From: Branchinecta lynchi | Taxonomy: Eukaryota; Arthropoda; Branchiopoda; Anostraca; Branchinectidae | Length of the DNA: 64,000 nucleotides | Assembly: GCA_023053575.1 (NCBI GenBank) | Contig: JAKZAP010000003.1 | Span: 7,044,561 to 7,108,560, forward strand | Direction: 5' to 3' | Shown: positions 46,107-58,412 of the stretch, piece after piece | Layout: every line of letters begins with the position of its first letter | Numbering within the stretch: position 1 is the stretch's first letter | Translations under genes and position numbers: made by a program | The notes under the pieces: model-generated | What the model saw: only the letters and a program-made list of their open reading frames with translations | Databases searched by the model: none | Told to the model about the DNA's origin: nothing

Positions 46107-47858
46107 ACTAAATTTCTTTTAAACCTAGTCGAAGCTGGAAACTATATCCTCGTTCACTTAACAAGGCAAAACTAACAACCTATTAGGATCAGTTCTAGCT
46201 TCTTGCGGGCAGTGTTACCACGGCAGTTGGATTTTACGATATTTAGTAAAAAAAACAAACATTATATTTAATTTAACTCTAGTACAGGCCGGGAATTACA
46301 TTATATTTTTCATGAAGCAAGATGAAGCCAGGGAAAAAATAACAGATAACAAATGTTTACGCATCTTTGTGTTAACTGTTACGAGAACTATCTTTTGTAA
46401 CTCTTTTAATGTTATATTTTCGCGAAATATGACACAAGGGACATAGCAGAGTTTGTGTCTCGAAACATAACATTTAACACCAGGATGCGCTACTATGTGT
46501 TATCCGTTACCAACCTCTGATAGTGCAAACAGCAGAAATGCTCCCTCGGCCAAAGCTGACTAGAAATATCTTCGGCATGCCACTAACGAATATCCTAGCT
46601 GACCGACGGCTTACTTGAACGGAAAACTAACCTTGGCGGGAAAGGTACTGTTTCAGTCGCACAGAAATCCTCAATTTTAGTTTGCAGACGATATTACAGT
46701 TCAGTCGACATAAGTCAACATAAAGCTAGCTAGTCAACTAAAGCTAGTCAACAATGCTAGCTTCCGACTTCAGTGCTGAGTGCCGGTTGACTTTTCCACG
46801 GTGTTCTTGCGACTTCGGCTAAAACTCGCTTCGCTTTCCGAAACTTTTCTGGCGCTCCGCTAGTTTTGGAGAGTGACGTGTGTATGGAAGATGATTTCGT
46901 AAACCACATTGGCCTGACATATAACAAAAAATCAACAAACAAACCAACGAAAAATGGGCCAACGAATATACTGAGATAAAAGGCCTTTACAAACCCCATT
47001 TTCGTTGGTTTCTTCGTTGATTTTTTGTGACGCGGTATCCACTCCGTACGTGGGAATTCGTTAAGCCAGCGAGAAGTTATAAAGGTGCAACGGCTTTCCA
47101 TTTGTTCTGGCACTCAGCGGATTCCCGCTTTGCTTTTCGAAAGCGAATCCGTGAGATCGCCAGAATCGCCCTCTACTCGTTTTGAGTCAAGTCAGCATCA
47201 CGCAGGTGATGCAGAAGCGTGCTTTTGACACCGCAATTATGTACTGGCCAGGTGCAAACGGAATTATCAAGTGTATCAAATTTTCGTCGAAGTGGAACTC
47301 CTTAAATTAACTATGATAGATGAGCCACGGTTAAAGCGTAGGTTTAAAGGAATAATTGCTACAAGCGACGTCGTTTTTGGATAACTTATTACTGTTCTTG
47401 CTTTTTCATGTGGTGCTACTCGTTCATCCTGATATGACAGATATTAAAGTGTAATAGAGTTATGTTCGGTCGTCACCGAACACACAACAGCGCGCCGAAG
47501 AATATGGTATCAAATGTGATAATGTGACTTGATTCAATACGAGTTCAAACGTAGCAAATATTTACACACAGGAAGGACGCAAACAATGGTTTAAGTAATA
47601 TAAAGTCAAAATAAATGCCCACGGTTCAAAATGCTCACGACTCAAAATGCCCACTACCGTAAAAGGCCCACGATTGGATTATTTGAGCTTTTCAGTCCGT
47701 AATTAGGCGTTGGTGGTCACTCCGACTGAACTTATCACAGAAGACGAGAGAGGCGGAGCTTACATGTGAAAATACTCCCCATGGGAAGATCAGATTTGGC
47801 TAGAGGAGCAAAAGCATGGCGGCAGCTGTGAAAGGAAAATCGAAAATATGCGACTGTC
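46107..47858. other. Unassigned sequence with a hairpin
   Basis: An imperfect inverted repeat lies at about 46920-47030 (AACAAAAAATCAAC and GTTGATTTTTTGTG arms, with CCAACGAAAAATGGG and its inverse). An apparent hydrophobic - strand frame there (46757-47113) is a product of this hairpin. Confidence 0.45.
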
Positions 47859-48203
47859 GCTGTCAGAACTTTCATAACAGACAACAGAAGGATGAGCGGT
47901 TTTAACAGACAGCACTTGGGATGTTATCTGTTGTGCTGGAAAATAGTATTCGTGAAATGTTATGCAGAACAAGCATTGCCAGGAAGAGCAAAAAAAAGGA
48001 TCTACTGACTTGTTTGTTTGTCGTCACGATGTCGGAAAATTCAGCTGATGCTTTTTGGCGATTTATCGGCTCTTCCTCATGGAAACGCGTGTTATGCATA
48101 ACATTTTCAAACTCAACAGACAACATCCGAAGTGTTGTCTGTTACGCATTGTCTGTTGAAACCGTGCATCCTTCTGTTGTATGTTATGAAACTTCGGACA
48201 GTG
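47859..48203. mobile_element. MITE family H, copy 2
   Basis: Inverted ends GCTGTCAGAACTTTCATAAC and GTTATGAAACTTCGGACAG extending through CAGACAACAGAAGGATG-type sequence. Aligned with 44502-44832. Confidence 0.8.
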
Positions 48204-48283
48204 TGGTAATACCGCTTGTTATCGAAAAGGAAAACTATGGAAAAATACCAGGTTTCAGTTCACCTTTAAAGAGGGGTACTTAC

Positions 48284-48456
48284 TTGGAAGATAGGTGAGC
48301 CTCCTCGTCTTTTGGATATCAGTTCCCGGTAGCGTCACGACGCAATCGAACGTCGTCTCCGAGAGCAAAGTTCTGTCTTCGATCGTTTTCGACAACGTCA
48401 GGTCATACTTCCCATCTCGCCAAGACGTCTGAACAACAGCGCCGACTACTGGCGCC
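48284..48456 (-). CDS. Immunoglobulin-like domain, second half (exon)
   Basis: On the - strand the acceptor TTTCTTGTAG precedes 48456 and the donor GTAAGT follows 48284. The exon encodes (R)APVVGAVVQTSWRDGKYD, LTLSKTIEDRTLLSE, TTFDCVVTLPGTDIQ and KTRRLTYLP. The YDLTLS and FDCVV strands with LPGT suit the E-F-G strands of an Ig domain, and the Cys would be the second of the disulphide pair. The exon starts in phase 2 and ends in phase 1, which fits the exon at 58692-58824 exactly: AG joined to G gives Arg. Protein family, ligand and membrane anchor are unknown. It is likely a secreted or cell-surface protein. Signal peptide and transmembrane exons were not found. Confidence 0.6.
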
Positions 48457-48585
48457 CTACAAGAAATACCGTTTAGACTAATGGTCCCCACTGCTGATGA
48501 ACTACCGAACATTTATAGTATTAATACACTATTCTTCCCTTCTAGTCCTGTCTTCTTATTCCCGAGATTTCGGATTTCACACGGC

Positions 48586-49596
48586 GTTGTTTTTACTATT
48601 ACAATTTAGAGACAGATTAATGCCAATGGCTAGTTATCTGAGAAAACCGAGTTCAGGTATGGATTCAGCATATGTGTTATACCCATATACGTCGCATCTA
48701 CTCTGACGAAATTGATCGAAACACCCTTTCGGTCGGATTCCGGATGAACTACTTCTCCGGCCAAAACCTAAAGCTCAAAATGAATCCAGCATATCTCCTT
48801 ACCACTATATCCAACCTCTTCTAATCAACTTAAGATAAACTGTACCTTTTAACCAATTTTCAGGTTTTGGCCCGATTCTAGGTGAACTATTTGTCCTGCG
48901 AGACTATAATTTTCATATACGGATTCAGCATGCCTCCTTACCAGTTACAACTACATCGAATGTGTCATAAGCTTCAGGTTAAACTTTTTAAGATTTTCCG
49001 GTTTTTGTCGGGTTCCCGGCGAGCTATACGTCCGGGTAGAAAATTATTGTCGTACATGGAATCAGCATGTCTCCTTACCCTAAACCAAATATGTAATTAA
49101 CTTAAAATAAAACTTTTACTACTAACAAATTTTCCGGTTTTGGCCGGATTCCCGGTGAACTACTTGTCCTGGTAGAAAAAAATGTCATCTAGGGATTCAG
49201 CATGTCTTCTTACCTCTAAATTGAACAATTAATTAACTTAAAGTAAAACCTTTACTAAATTTTCCTGGTTTGGCCGGATTCCAGACGAACTAGTTATCCG
49301 GCGAAGGTTTCAGATACGGATTCATCATGTCTCCTTAACCCTGGATCGACTGTCTCGTTGGCTATGTAGGAAAAATACCTTAATTTTTAAACCCCACCCC
49401 TAAATATGGGGCTACAGGGCTCATCTACGAACTTGAACTTTACTTTGACCCAATGAGTCCTCATGCCAGGTTTGAATAAAATATCTCAACCCCTTCGAGA
49501 GTTATCGTGCTAACAGACGGGCAGACGGACAGACAGACGCACAACTTTTACGAAATCATAGGTGCCCCGTCACTTACGTTTTGGGATCCCAAAAAG
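48586..49596 (+). mobile_element. Family A copy 3
   Basis: 5' end eroded (GAGACAGATTAATGCCAATGG is recognisable). Several 137-bp blocks follow, then ACAGACGGGCAGACGGACAG and TTTTGGGATCCCAAAAAG at the 3' end. Confidence 0.8.
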
Positions 49597-49739
49597 CGCA
49601 CATGAAACTAATGAGCGAAAACGAAGAAGTCAGAACCTTACCGGCACCAACACCTAGTGTACATGGGTTTGGGGGAGCGAGTATCCGCTCGGACGCATTA
49701 CGTCAATGACTTGATTATTGAAGGAAAGGTAGCACTTAT

Positions 49740-50060
49740 GATAGCAATTCATTCGATTTCAATTGTATTTCCACCCATTATCATTTCCGAGATTCTACAC
49801 TTCATAAGTGTATCCTATCTCCTCCAATAGCATTCCACTGATTATCACGCTTGCCACGTTTGTTCTCTTTACGTACCGTATCGTGCATGATTGTTCCTGA
49901 CAGGCTAATTCGCCCGAAGACCGGTTGTGCAAATTTTGCCAAGGCAGTCGTTCAAGGTAAGGGATATCGAAAGAGGCTAAAAACAGCCAAATAAAGCCTT
50001 GCGTAATTTTCTGCAACCGTAGCTAAAAGTGGTCAATTATTTCAGAGCATTTTTTGCAGA
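49740..50060. repeat. Dispersed repeat related to the inverted-duplication arms
   Basis: CACTTCATAAGTGTATCCTA, TTATCACGCTTGCCACGTTTG and GCGTAATTTTCTGCAACC recall sequence at 31610-31860 and 33970-34200. It is diverged, so this family predates the inverted duplication. Confidence 0.6.
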
Positions 50061-50180
50061 ATCACAAATCACTTTAAGGGAAAAGGGAAACTCTAAACCT
50101 CGTTAAGAATAGTTATACGCATTTCCTCTATTAAAAGAAAATGTATGTTTCAAGTTTGTGTGGCCAGTCTGACGGCAGTG

Positions 50181-50670
50181 GCAAATTTTCCGGTTCCGGC
50201 CGGATTCCGCGCGAACTACTTGTCCGACAAGAAAATGATTTTATTATAAATGTCCAGCATGTCCTCTTACCCCTAAATCGACATCTAATCAACTTTAAAT
50301 AAAAGTTTTACTTTTAACAAACTTTCCGGTTTTGGCCGGATTCCGGGCGAACTACCTGTCGGCGAGAAAATGGTTTTCATATTCGTGTTCAGCACTTTTT
50401 CTTACCTCTATATCGACTACCACCTTATCTGTTAAAAAAAATGCCGCCACTTAATTGGAAACCCGACCCCTAAATGTTGAGATAGAGAGCTCATCTACGA
50501 ACTCGACCTCTCCCTTGACTTAAAGGGTACTCACACCAAGTTTCATCAAAATATCTCATTCCCTTCGAGAGTTATCGTGCTGAAAGACGGACGGACAGAC
50601 AGACAGACAGACGGAAAACTCTTTCGAAGTCATAGGTATCCATCCACTTACGTTTTGGGATTCCAAAAAG
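50181..50670 (+). mobile_element. Family A copy 4, 5'-truncated
   Basis: Two to three blocks with CCGGTTTTGGCCGGATTCC, then AAGTTTCATCAAAATATCTC, a GACGGACGGACAGACAGACA run and TTTTGGGATTCCAAAAAG. Confidence 0.8.
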
Positions 50671-51384
50671 TGTGTCTTTTACGCCATGAGTTTGAACATT
50701 TTGGGTGGATTCAATCGGGACAAACTGGCATCTTCTGGTAACTAGTATGATAAGAAATACAATAAACAGAAGGGATTATTGAATTTTTGCTGAATCTTGA
50801 TTTTATGTGTGATTTTAATTTTGCTTTTAACCCGACTTCGACCTGCTTGGATTTACTGTAAACTCCCATGGTTTTAGTAAACTTGGAGAAACTTGAGAGG
50901 CGAATTGGGGGGGGGGGGAATAAACTTTAAGTTCAAGCGGGAATTTCGACCCCAAGGACCTGAATAAGTTAGTAAACAAGTTGCTTTGGATCCAAGGAAG
51001 TTCAATAGTCCCGTTGTGCATGTGTTAGAACAAAAGCAGAGCAAACTGACAGTTTGCTTGTTCCCAACTGTTGGGAAGAGTCACAGAATGTCATGACGTA
51101 CATATTGGCTCTTGTGATCTATAAGCTTTAAGAGCATAATAATTTAGGGAGAGCCAACGTTCCATCATCTGGAGAAGAGCACTTATTTTTCTTCTGGAGT
51201 ACCTACGAAACCAATTTCATATTTCTCCGCATCTTGGTATGTTTTTGGGTTCTGAAAACGTGACTGGAGCGCTACTCCCTACTCCCTACGGTTCAAGTTC
51301 AAGTTTTTTAATTTTACACACAAATATGTGTAACTTCGTGTGTCTTCGACTTGGCGACTTGCCACGTGCCTGTGACTTCATAAG

Positions 51385-52135
51385 GTTGTCCTTCTGTCAC
51401 TAAGAACGTCTGTCTGTCCGTCCTTCTGTCAGCAAACTTGGTGTGAGGATTCTTTGGGTCAAGGGAGAGGTCGAGTTGGTAGATGGGCCTCACAGCTGTA
51501 TAGTTAGGGGAGCCGGTGAAAATTAAGGGGTGAATTTTTGTTTCTAAAAGCTAATGAGATAGTTGATTTAGGGGTAAGGAGACGAGTTATGAAAATCATT
51601 TCCTCGCCGAGTTGCCGGACAAGTAGTTCACTCGTAATCCGGCAAAATTATAATCTGAAGTTGATTGGAGGTTCGATTTAAAGATAGCAAGACTTGCTGA
51701 ATCCGAAGATGAAAATCATTTTCTCGCCGGACAGGTAGATCGTCCGGAATCCAGCTGAAACCGGAAAATTTGTTGGAAGTAAAAGTTTTATCTGAAGTTG
51801 ATTAGAGGTTCGAATTACGGATAAGGAGACATGCTGAATTCGTTTTTGAGGTTTTGGTTTTTGCCAGAAAGTAGTTCACCCGGAATCAGGCCGAAACCGG
51901 AAACTTTTGATCGATTTCGTAAAAGTAGATATGACGTAGGCTATAGGGGTAAACACACATGGTGAATCCATATTTGAACTTGGTCTTCTCAGATGATAAC
52001 CATCGGCCTTAATCTATTTTTAAATTTTACTAGTAAAAAAGTTGAAGGAACCTGGCAAAGACCGGATACCTTCAAGACCTGGTCTGGATCAAATATTACA
52101 CTTTCGGGGAACCCATCGAAACCTTTGATCTTGTT
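51385..52135 (-). mobile_element. Family A copy 5
   Basis: The + strand begins with a degraded GTCTGTCTGTCCGTCC array and ends ATCGAAACCTTTGATCTTGTT. The terminal hairpin is lost. Three blocks of the 137-bp type lie between. Confidence 0.75.
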
Positions 52136-53549
52136 TATCCTTCCATTCTATCCAAAGAACGAGAATTTTATATTCTGTACCCCTGTATTTTACTAAAGAA
52201 GTTTAAACACTTTACGGCGAGCTACAGTTCTATTTTCGTAGAAGACTATAACTTCAAGCATTGTTCAAATCGAAGTAATCAGCTGCATAACAAAATAATA
52301 ATTTATTTATTATTCACTCCAGAGGAGAAACAAATGGAGTAAAAGAAGAAAAAGAAAGGAAGAAAATTACAAATATAGCCATAACTACGCATACAAATAT
52401 ACTAGAAAACAAATCGGGGGGGGGGGGGATAAGTGGGTTTACTGGTGAAAACCAAGAGTAGGCTGGTCCTAACAGCTTCCTGTGTAGCATTAGCAAAATC
52501 TTTGAAATATCCGGAACACCGAACTCGAGTAATAACGTTATATGCCAAGGGGGTAGGTTAAGAAGAAGTTTACAATAACGAAAGAAAAAAAAAATAATGA
52601 AAAAAAGTTTTTCGGAGAGAAAGTCGGTTCCTTTTAGGGGGATTTTTAGAAAGGTTTTCCGGATCATCATTTCTTGACTAGTTATGGAGCAACCCAAGCA
52701 GGCGGCGATTTGATTAGATCTGCATAGAGAAAATAGGATCGATTTCTGCTTTTCTTAGTTACAGCCTTTACGTCCAGCTCACAGTTTAAGCTGACGTGTG
52801 ACGTGCAGCTTATTACACAAATTTGAGCACTGCAATTTGAATTTGGACAAGAGACATGTATTTGTTTTGCTGTCATTTTAGAGACATAACCAGCTAGTAA
52901 GTTGTGTTCCAAGAAAGGAGATCTGATCACTCTACCACAACTGTACAACTGTTTCTCATACGTCCGAGAGACAAGGTTCTGAATATCGAAATGAGTCAAG
53001 GAAGGAGAAGAATTACACCAGAAAGAAGCCTTACGAAAGAAGAATTAGAAAATCAGAACAGGGGTCCTGTCCTTTCTCCTTTTTCATTTTTTGATGTGAA
53101 GTTCTCAGCTACTGGTATTGCAAAACGTTAGTGACGGTATGCCTATGACTTAGTAAAGTGTTTACGTCCGTCTGTCTGTTTTGTATGATAACTCTGGTTG
53201 ATTAGGGATAATAACATCATCACAGATACAAGACCCAATAATCTGGATGAAGTGCCTTAAAGATAGACTGATTCCCGTACATACATTTCCAAGAGCTAGC
53301 TGCTGGCATTTTCGGACCCCCCGCCCCTCCTGAATGCTCGAGATTTGGTCAACGGTGTATTTCTCGCTGAAGTTTAAATCGTTTATGGCAAGCTATACTA
53401 CTGTTCTAATAAACAATGCACGCTTTTAAAGGATACAAATTTTCGTAGTATCTTTTTCTGTAGAAGTATAAGGGGTGCGTAATAATGCTTTCGTATTTCA
53501 GGGGTTAATTTTTGTGTGCGAATGGTGTGCAACTTCTTGGTATCTTACT
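52136..53549. other. Unassigned sequence
   Basis: Contains a G10 run at 52418 and an A-rich purine tract at 52320-52370. No exon or element ends were recognised. Confidence 0.35.
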
Positions 53550-53557
53550 ATCTACGT

Positions 53558-54323
53558 CAGTGGTTCCCAACCTTTTTCGTACCGCGTACACCTAATCAAA
53601 GGTTCAAAAAGGTTGCGTACCCCCCTTTTCGTGAAAAGACGATATTTATTATCATAAATGATAAAGCAGACATGTGTAGAAACATGTACAAAATCGAAAC
53701 CTGAGGCTGCTTTGTGGACAAAATTTTGTCAAATCTCGGCTCGATGTCTTTAACGGCAATACTTTTTACAGTCAGCCTGTTTCTGTGTTTGGTTTTGATG
53801 TTCTCCGTGCTTTCATCAAGGTGCACCGCAAACATTTTTGTTAGCTTGTTTTGCAACCCGAATGACAATATCGAAATGTCTTCGGTTGTTTTTTAAACAA
53901 TATTGTTTGACACAGGAACAAATTTACTGCAGTGGGCTAGCTTGTTTTTGAATCAACACTATTTCATTGACTTTCACTAGGGCTTATAATCAGTAGCGTC
54001 ACGCAGGGGTTGGCAACACCCTCCCCCTGAAAGTGGTCCGCCAGATCGGCGCGAAGCGCCACTTTTTTTTTGTAAAAACAGTATTATTTTTTGATAAAAC
54101 AGTCTGTAAATATGACAAGCCAGTCGGTAAGAAATACCTTGCCCCCAAAAAACATTTTAGTTAATGATGCCTCTGCTGATAATATTAGGCTTTTGGCAAT
54201 CAAAAATGAGTGAGGCGAGATTTTGAAGCTACAGACTAAAACAATTTTGGTAACTTCGCGTACCCCTTGCATGGGTCTCACGTACCCCTTAGGGTACGCG
54301 AGACCACCGGCTGGAAACCACTG
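53558..54323 (-). mobile_element. Deleted hAT transposon with 8-bp TSD
   Basis: Termini CAGTGGTTCCCAACCTTTTT and CGGCTGGAAACCACTG, flanked by perfect ATCTACGT duplications at 53550-53557 and 54324-54331. On the - strand a frame carries DIEPRFDKILSTKQPQVS, the conserved C-terminus of hAT transposases (IxPxxDxLxxxKQxxxSH). The rest of the transposase is gone. An AACAGTCGGTAA-type element is nested at 53991-54178. Confidence 0.9.
53991..54178. mobile_element. Small nested element with AACAGTCGGTAA repeats
   Basis: Ends CAGTAGCGTC and GCCTCTGCTG, flanked by ATAAT on both sides. It contains AAAACAGTNT and CAGTCGGTAA runs then a C run, resembling 18120-18300 and 60480-60650. Possibly hAT-derived. 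Confidence 0.6.
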
Positions 54324-54630
54324 ATCTACGTCAACAAAAGGGTATTTGGCAATTTTGTCCAAAAAGCACTCGAGATGCTGTTTTTCAGTTCTTATTTAGT
54401 TTTAATTTTCTATGTGTTGTTTCTTTATCCTGTATATCGCCACTGAATTTTTCAGTACAAATATATATATAGTTCAAAGAGATTCTCTGTGGGAAGCTGA
54501 TTGGTTAGAATGGCCTGGCTTTACAAAGATTGCCATGCCTGCGATTGAAGCCAAGGCGCAGAAAGAAGCCAAACAACCGGAGAGGTATTTACTGATTCGG
54601 TGATATCGTTTACCGATACGCAGCCCCCTA

Positions 54631-55594
54631 AACAAGACCAAAGGTTTCGATGGGACCCCAAAATTCAATATTTGATCCAGAATATTGAGTCTTGTCTTCT
54701 CCAGATCCACTCTTCGCCAGACTCCTTGAACATTTTTGCTATTAAAATTCAGAAACAGATTAAGGCCAAATAGCCAATCATCTGAGAAAACCAAGTTCAG
54801 ATATGGATTCAGCAGGTGTGTTTACCCCTATAAGTCACATCTGTTTTAACGAACACTTCATGCCTCATCTGCCAATTTCCCGGTTTCGGCCAAATTTCGG
54901 AACTACTTGTCCGGCCAAACAAGAAAGCTAAAAACGAACTCAGCGTATCTTCTTTCCCCAGCATTGAACATCTAAATTTTCCGGCTCGAGCCGGATTCCG
55001 GTCGAACTATACGTCCGGGTAAAAAATTATTGTCACACATGGATTCAGCATCTCTTCTTACCGCTATATCGGATATCTAATCAACTATAAATAAGACTTT
55101 TAACAATTTTCCGGTTTTGGCCGGGTTCTGGGCGAACTACTTGTCCGGGTAGAAAATTGTTTTCACATAAGTGTTCAGCATTTCTTCTTACCCCAAAATC
55201 AAACATCAAATCAACTCCAAATAAAACTTTTACTTTTAACAAACTTTCCGGTTTTGGCCGGATTCCGGGCGAACTACTGGTCCGATGACAAAATAGTTTT
55301 CACCATCGTGTCCAGCATGTTTTCCTAATCCATAATCGGCTATAACGTTAACTCTTTAAGAATATTTCGTTTGCAACTTAATTTAAACCCCCTCTCCCCC
55401 CTTAAATGTAAGGCTACAGAGCCCATCTACGAACTCGACCTTACTCTTGACCCAAATAATCCTCACACCAAGTTTCATCAAAATATCTCATTCCTTTCGA
55501 GAGTTATAGTGCGCACAGACGGACGGACGGACATACAGACAACTTTTGCAATGTCATAGGTATCCCACCACTTACGTTTTGGGATCCTAAAAAG
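54631..55594 (+). mobile_element. Family A copy 6, near complete
   Basis: Starts AACAAGACCAAAGGTTTCGA then TGGGACCCCAAAATTC. About five 137-bp blocks follow, then AAGTTTCATCAAAATATCTC, ACAGACGGACGGACGGACAT and TTTTGGGATCCTAAAAAG. Confidence 0.85.
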
Positions 55595-58119
55595 TAGAAA
55601 ATAGTCTGGGAGTAAATAAATCATGATCGGCTAACAGTGTAACCCTCCCCCCCCCCCCACTCGCTCAGCTTTACAGACAATTCTCAAAGCTAACAGACTA
55701 CGTCAACTGTACAATCCTTTCCTCTTATCACCCGAGACGATGGAGAGAGGGGGATAATTAAAAGTACACATCTTGAAAGAAGAATTAAGTAAACAGAGCA
55801 TCGCGAACATTTCTAGAAAGTAGTATTAACGAAGGTGACGGTTCTATTGTATTGCTGTACCTTGAAGACCTTGAAGACTAACTGAAAGAGACTCGAGCGT
55901 CATTTCGCAGAAATCTAGGGCGTGGGAACGGTGTCTTCCCAGGCCCCCTTTCCATTTTATACCTGAAATCTTACATGAGTGTGATTAGAAGTAAACAATA
56001 CATACACAAAGACTGCTATAAAAAATATTTTTGTTTATAAAGAGTAGCCTATATACACTTTTGGTTCTGCGCCTAGTCAACTAGGTTTAACAGTGTTTTC
56101 ACGATAGCCCTGGGCCCCCCTTGGAAAGCCGGGGAGCAGCTGCCCCCCCCCCCCCCCCCCCATTGCGGCCACTGAGATTCGACGTGGACGCAAAGTAGAC
56201 ATCGGTGAGTATCTAAGTACTGCCAATCGTGGTAACTCTATTAGCTTTATACCAGTTCAGCGCTCCAAGCGGATAAGTCTCTCTTTGTCAAACCATGGTC
56301 TCATTATTATCATCAATAAATAAATTAATAGACAGAAGAAGCTGGTATTTTCTATAGTATTTATACGTCACTGAATGGATCAGTTGATTTATAAATTATA
56401 TTTTGTACTCCTCAGTTTTGAGGAGAATTGATAAAATAAATATAAACTGAAGGGTAGTGCAAAACTTCCGGATGAGCATGGTTTCGACGGACTTATGATT
56501 GCCAGTGGTGGACCTACCATAATTAAACGGGGAAGGTATAAACATCAGGAGACTGCAAGCCAGGTTTCACATTCTAGATTTTTCTTCCGGTTTCTATACA
56601 TCCGTTTTTGTCGGGATGGATCCGGAAGGTGAAGCCCGGCCAAAAAACGTCTGGAAGTTCGAGGTGTTGGATCCTTCCAGATCTCCGAATCTGGAAGGGT
56701 AGTAGAGGCAATAGGCCTATATTTGAGAGACACGATAAAAGGAAAACGTGTAAGGTAGAGAGAAAAAAAGAAGAGTGATTGACAGTTGTGATTGGGATGC
56801 AGACGATATCTGCAGGGGAAAGCTACGATACGTTGAAGAATAGCAAATTAGCTGAAAATTCATAGGGCTGCCTTGACTCCAGCAGCGACAAATATCTAGA
56901 ATTCTGGAACGTCAAGCCTGGCTTTTATATGAAACGACTCTGAACTGGGATTAACTTTAATCTCTTACAAAGGTAGTCAAAACCTATATCCATGGACCCA
57001 TAATGTATATTTTATGTTTTGTTCTGGTCGTGCGAGGGAATCCTCCTAAAAGGACTCTGCAGCATGGACTGAGTTAGAGATCCAATTTCGAAAGCTCTCT
57101 GAAACGGATATAACAGCTGGATCAAAATGTGAGCACGCCTTATTAAATGCTCCGTCTTTATAGCACAAATCGTAGAACACAAATCGAATTGTAAGTATCA
57201 CCTGTGAGCTATTCATCTTTGATAGTTCATTGCATGGATAAGTTTCACAATATTAAACTGCCGGATAGTGTTTGGCGATATTTGATATATCGGACGAATT
57301 ATCGATACGGCAATACTGAAACGAAAATATGGATATTAAAAACGATTTTATGACATGTTCAATAATTTTTGCCAAACTGTTGTCGAATGTCGGAAGCTGA
57401 AATGTCTGTAGCCGCCGCAGCTGGAGTAATATGTTTTTCGTAAATCGGTTACTAAACTGATCGAATTTTTTAGCTAAAGATGATATAAAATGCTCTTTTA
57501 CTACAATTTTGGTTCTTAAATCTTAGCAAAAGTAAAGGTCTATGCATGAGAATTAGAAAAGGACATGCAATATTGATAGTGATATATCGTTGGAGGTTCT
57601 GTAACACACTCTTTCCTGACGCACCAGCCCAATCACAAAGTGCTCGAAAGTGATACCGAAAGTAAAAAAAAAACGGCAACAGCCGACTGCCAGCGTTCAT
57701 CGAGAACCATCCGGGGACAACACACAATATTTTATCCAAGAATTTTCCAAAGGTATTCCTTAACCAAAGGGATGAAGAGACATTAACCCTTTAGTCGTTG
57801 TTGAATGGTAGCCAGTGTTTCCACTGGTGGCAGAATACCGAGATTTGTCACAGATTTTCTCTTCTTCGACAAAGCGACCCAGAAATCTGCGACCGGGTCC
57901 TTATGAGTTGAGGCATACAATTGTGAAGATGATGAAGCGATATATTTCTCGTTAATACTTGGTAAAAAAGACCCAGTTTTGTAGGCGCCAGAATGGTACA
58001 GCGGCACACAGGCACAGGCTCCGCCACAGAAAAGTGGCAACAATGGCAGCGAGTAAAGAGTTACCGGAATTACACAGAATTATGGGAGACAACCTCCCGT
58101 ATGGAAATAATTAAGGTTA
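55595..58119. other. Unassigned sequence, 2.5 kb
   Basis: Lies in the large intron of the Ig-domain gene. It has a C20 run at about 56142-56161. Short open frames only. A - strand frame at 57783-58043 has no recognisable domain. Confidence 0.35.
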
Positions 58120-58368
58120 TTGTATTATGGCAGATTTTTCCAATCGTGAACAATTGGAAACGAGCGTAAACAGTTGTTTCCAATCGTTTGCGATTGTAAA
58201 TAGTTGTTAACGATTGTATTTTACAAACTGTATCCAATCGTAAAGATACAATCGTTAACAATTGTTTACAATCGTAAAGACTGTCTCCAATTGTAACAAA
58301 ACAATTGTTTACGATCGTTTCCAATTGTTTTCAATTGTTTACCATTGGAAAAATGTTCCATAATACAA
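58120..58368. mobile_element. MITE built of CAATYGTTTAC-type short repeats
   Basis: Termini TTGTATTATGG and CCATAATACAA, continuing into TTTTTCCAAT/ATTGGAAAAA. The interior consists almost entirely of CAATTGTTTAC, CAATCGTTTCC and inverse forms at 10-11-bp spacing, so it is both tandem and palindromic. Confidence 0.85.
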
Positions 58369-58412
58369 TGACTTTTATTAAGATGTTCCTTCTGCCCAAG
58401 CTGACTGCGAAT

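Noticed and set aside
46757..47113. 118-codon frame with a hydrophobic segment (FYLSIFVGPFFVGLFVDF)
   Set aside because: The hydrophobic part is the translation of one arm of an AT-rich inverted repeat; there is no splice or homology support for a membrane exon.
57783..58043. 86-codon minus-strand frame, considered as another exon of the Ig gene
   Set aside because: It lies between the two exons that join in phase, and it has no Ig or transmembrane features in the right frame.
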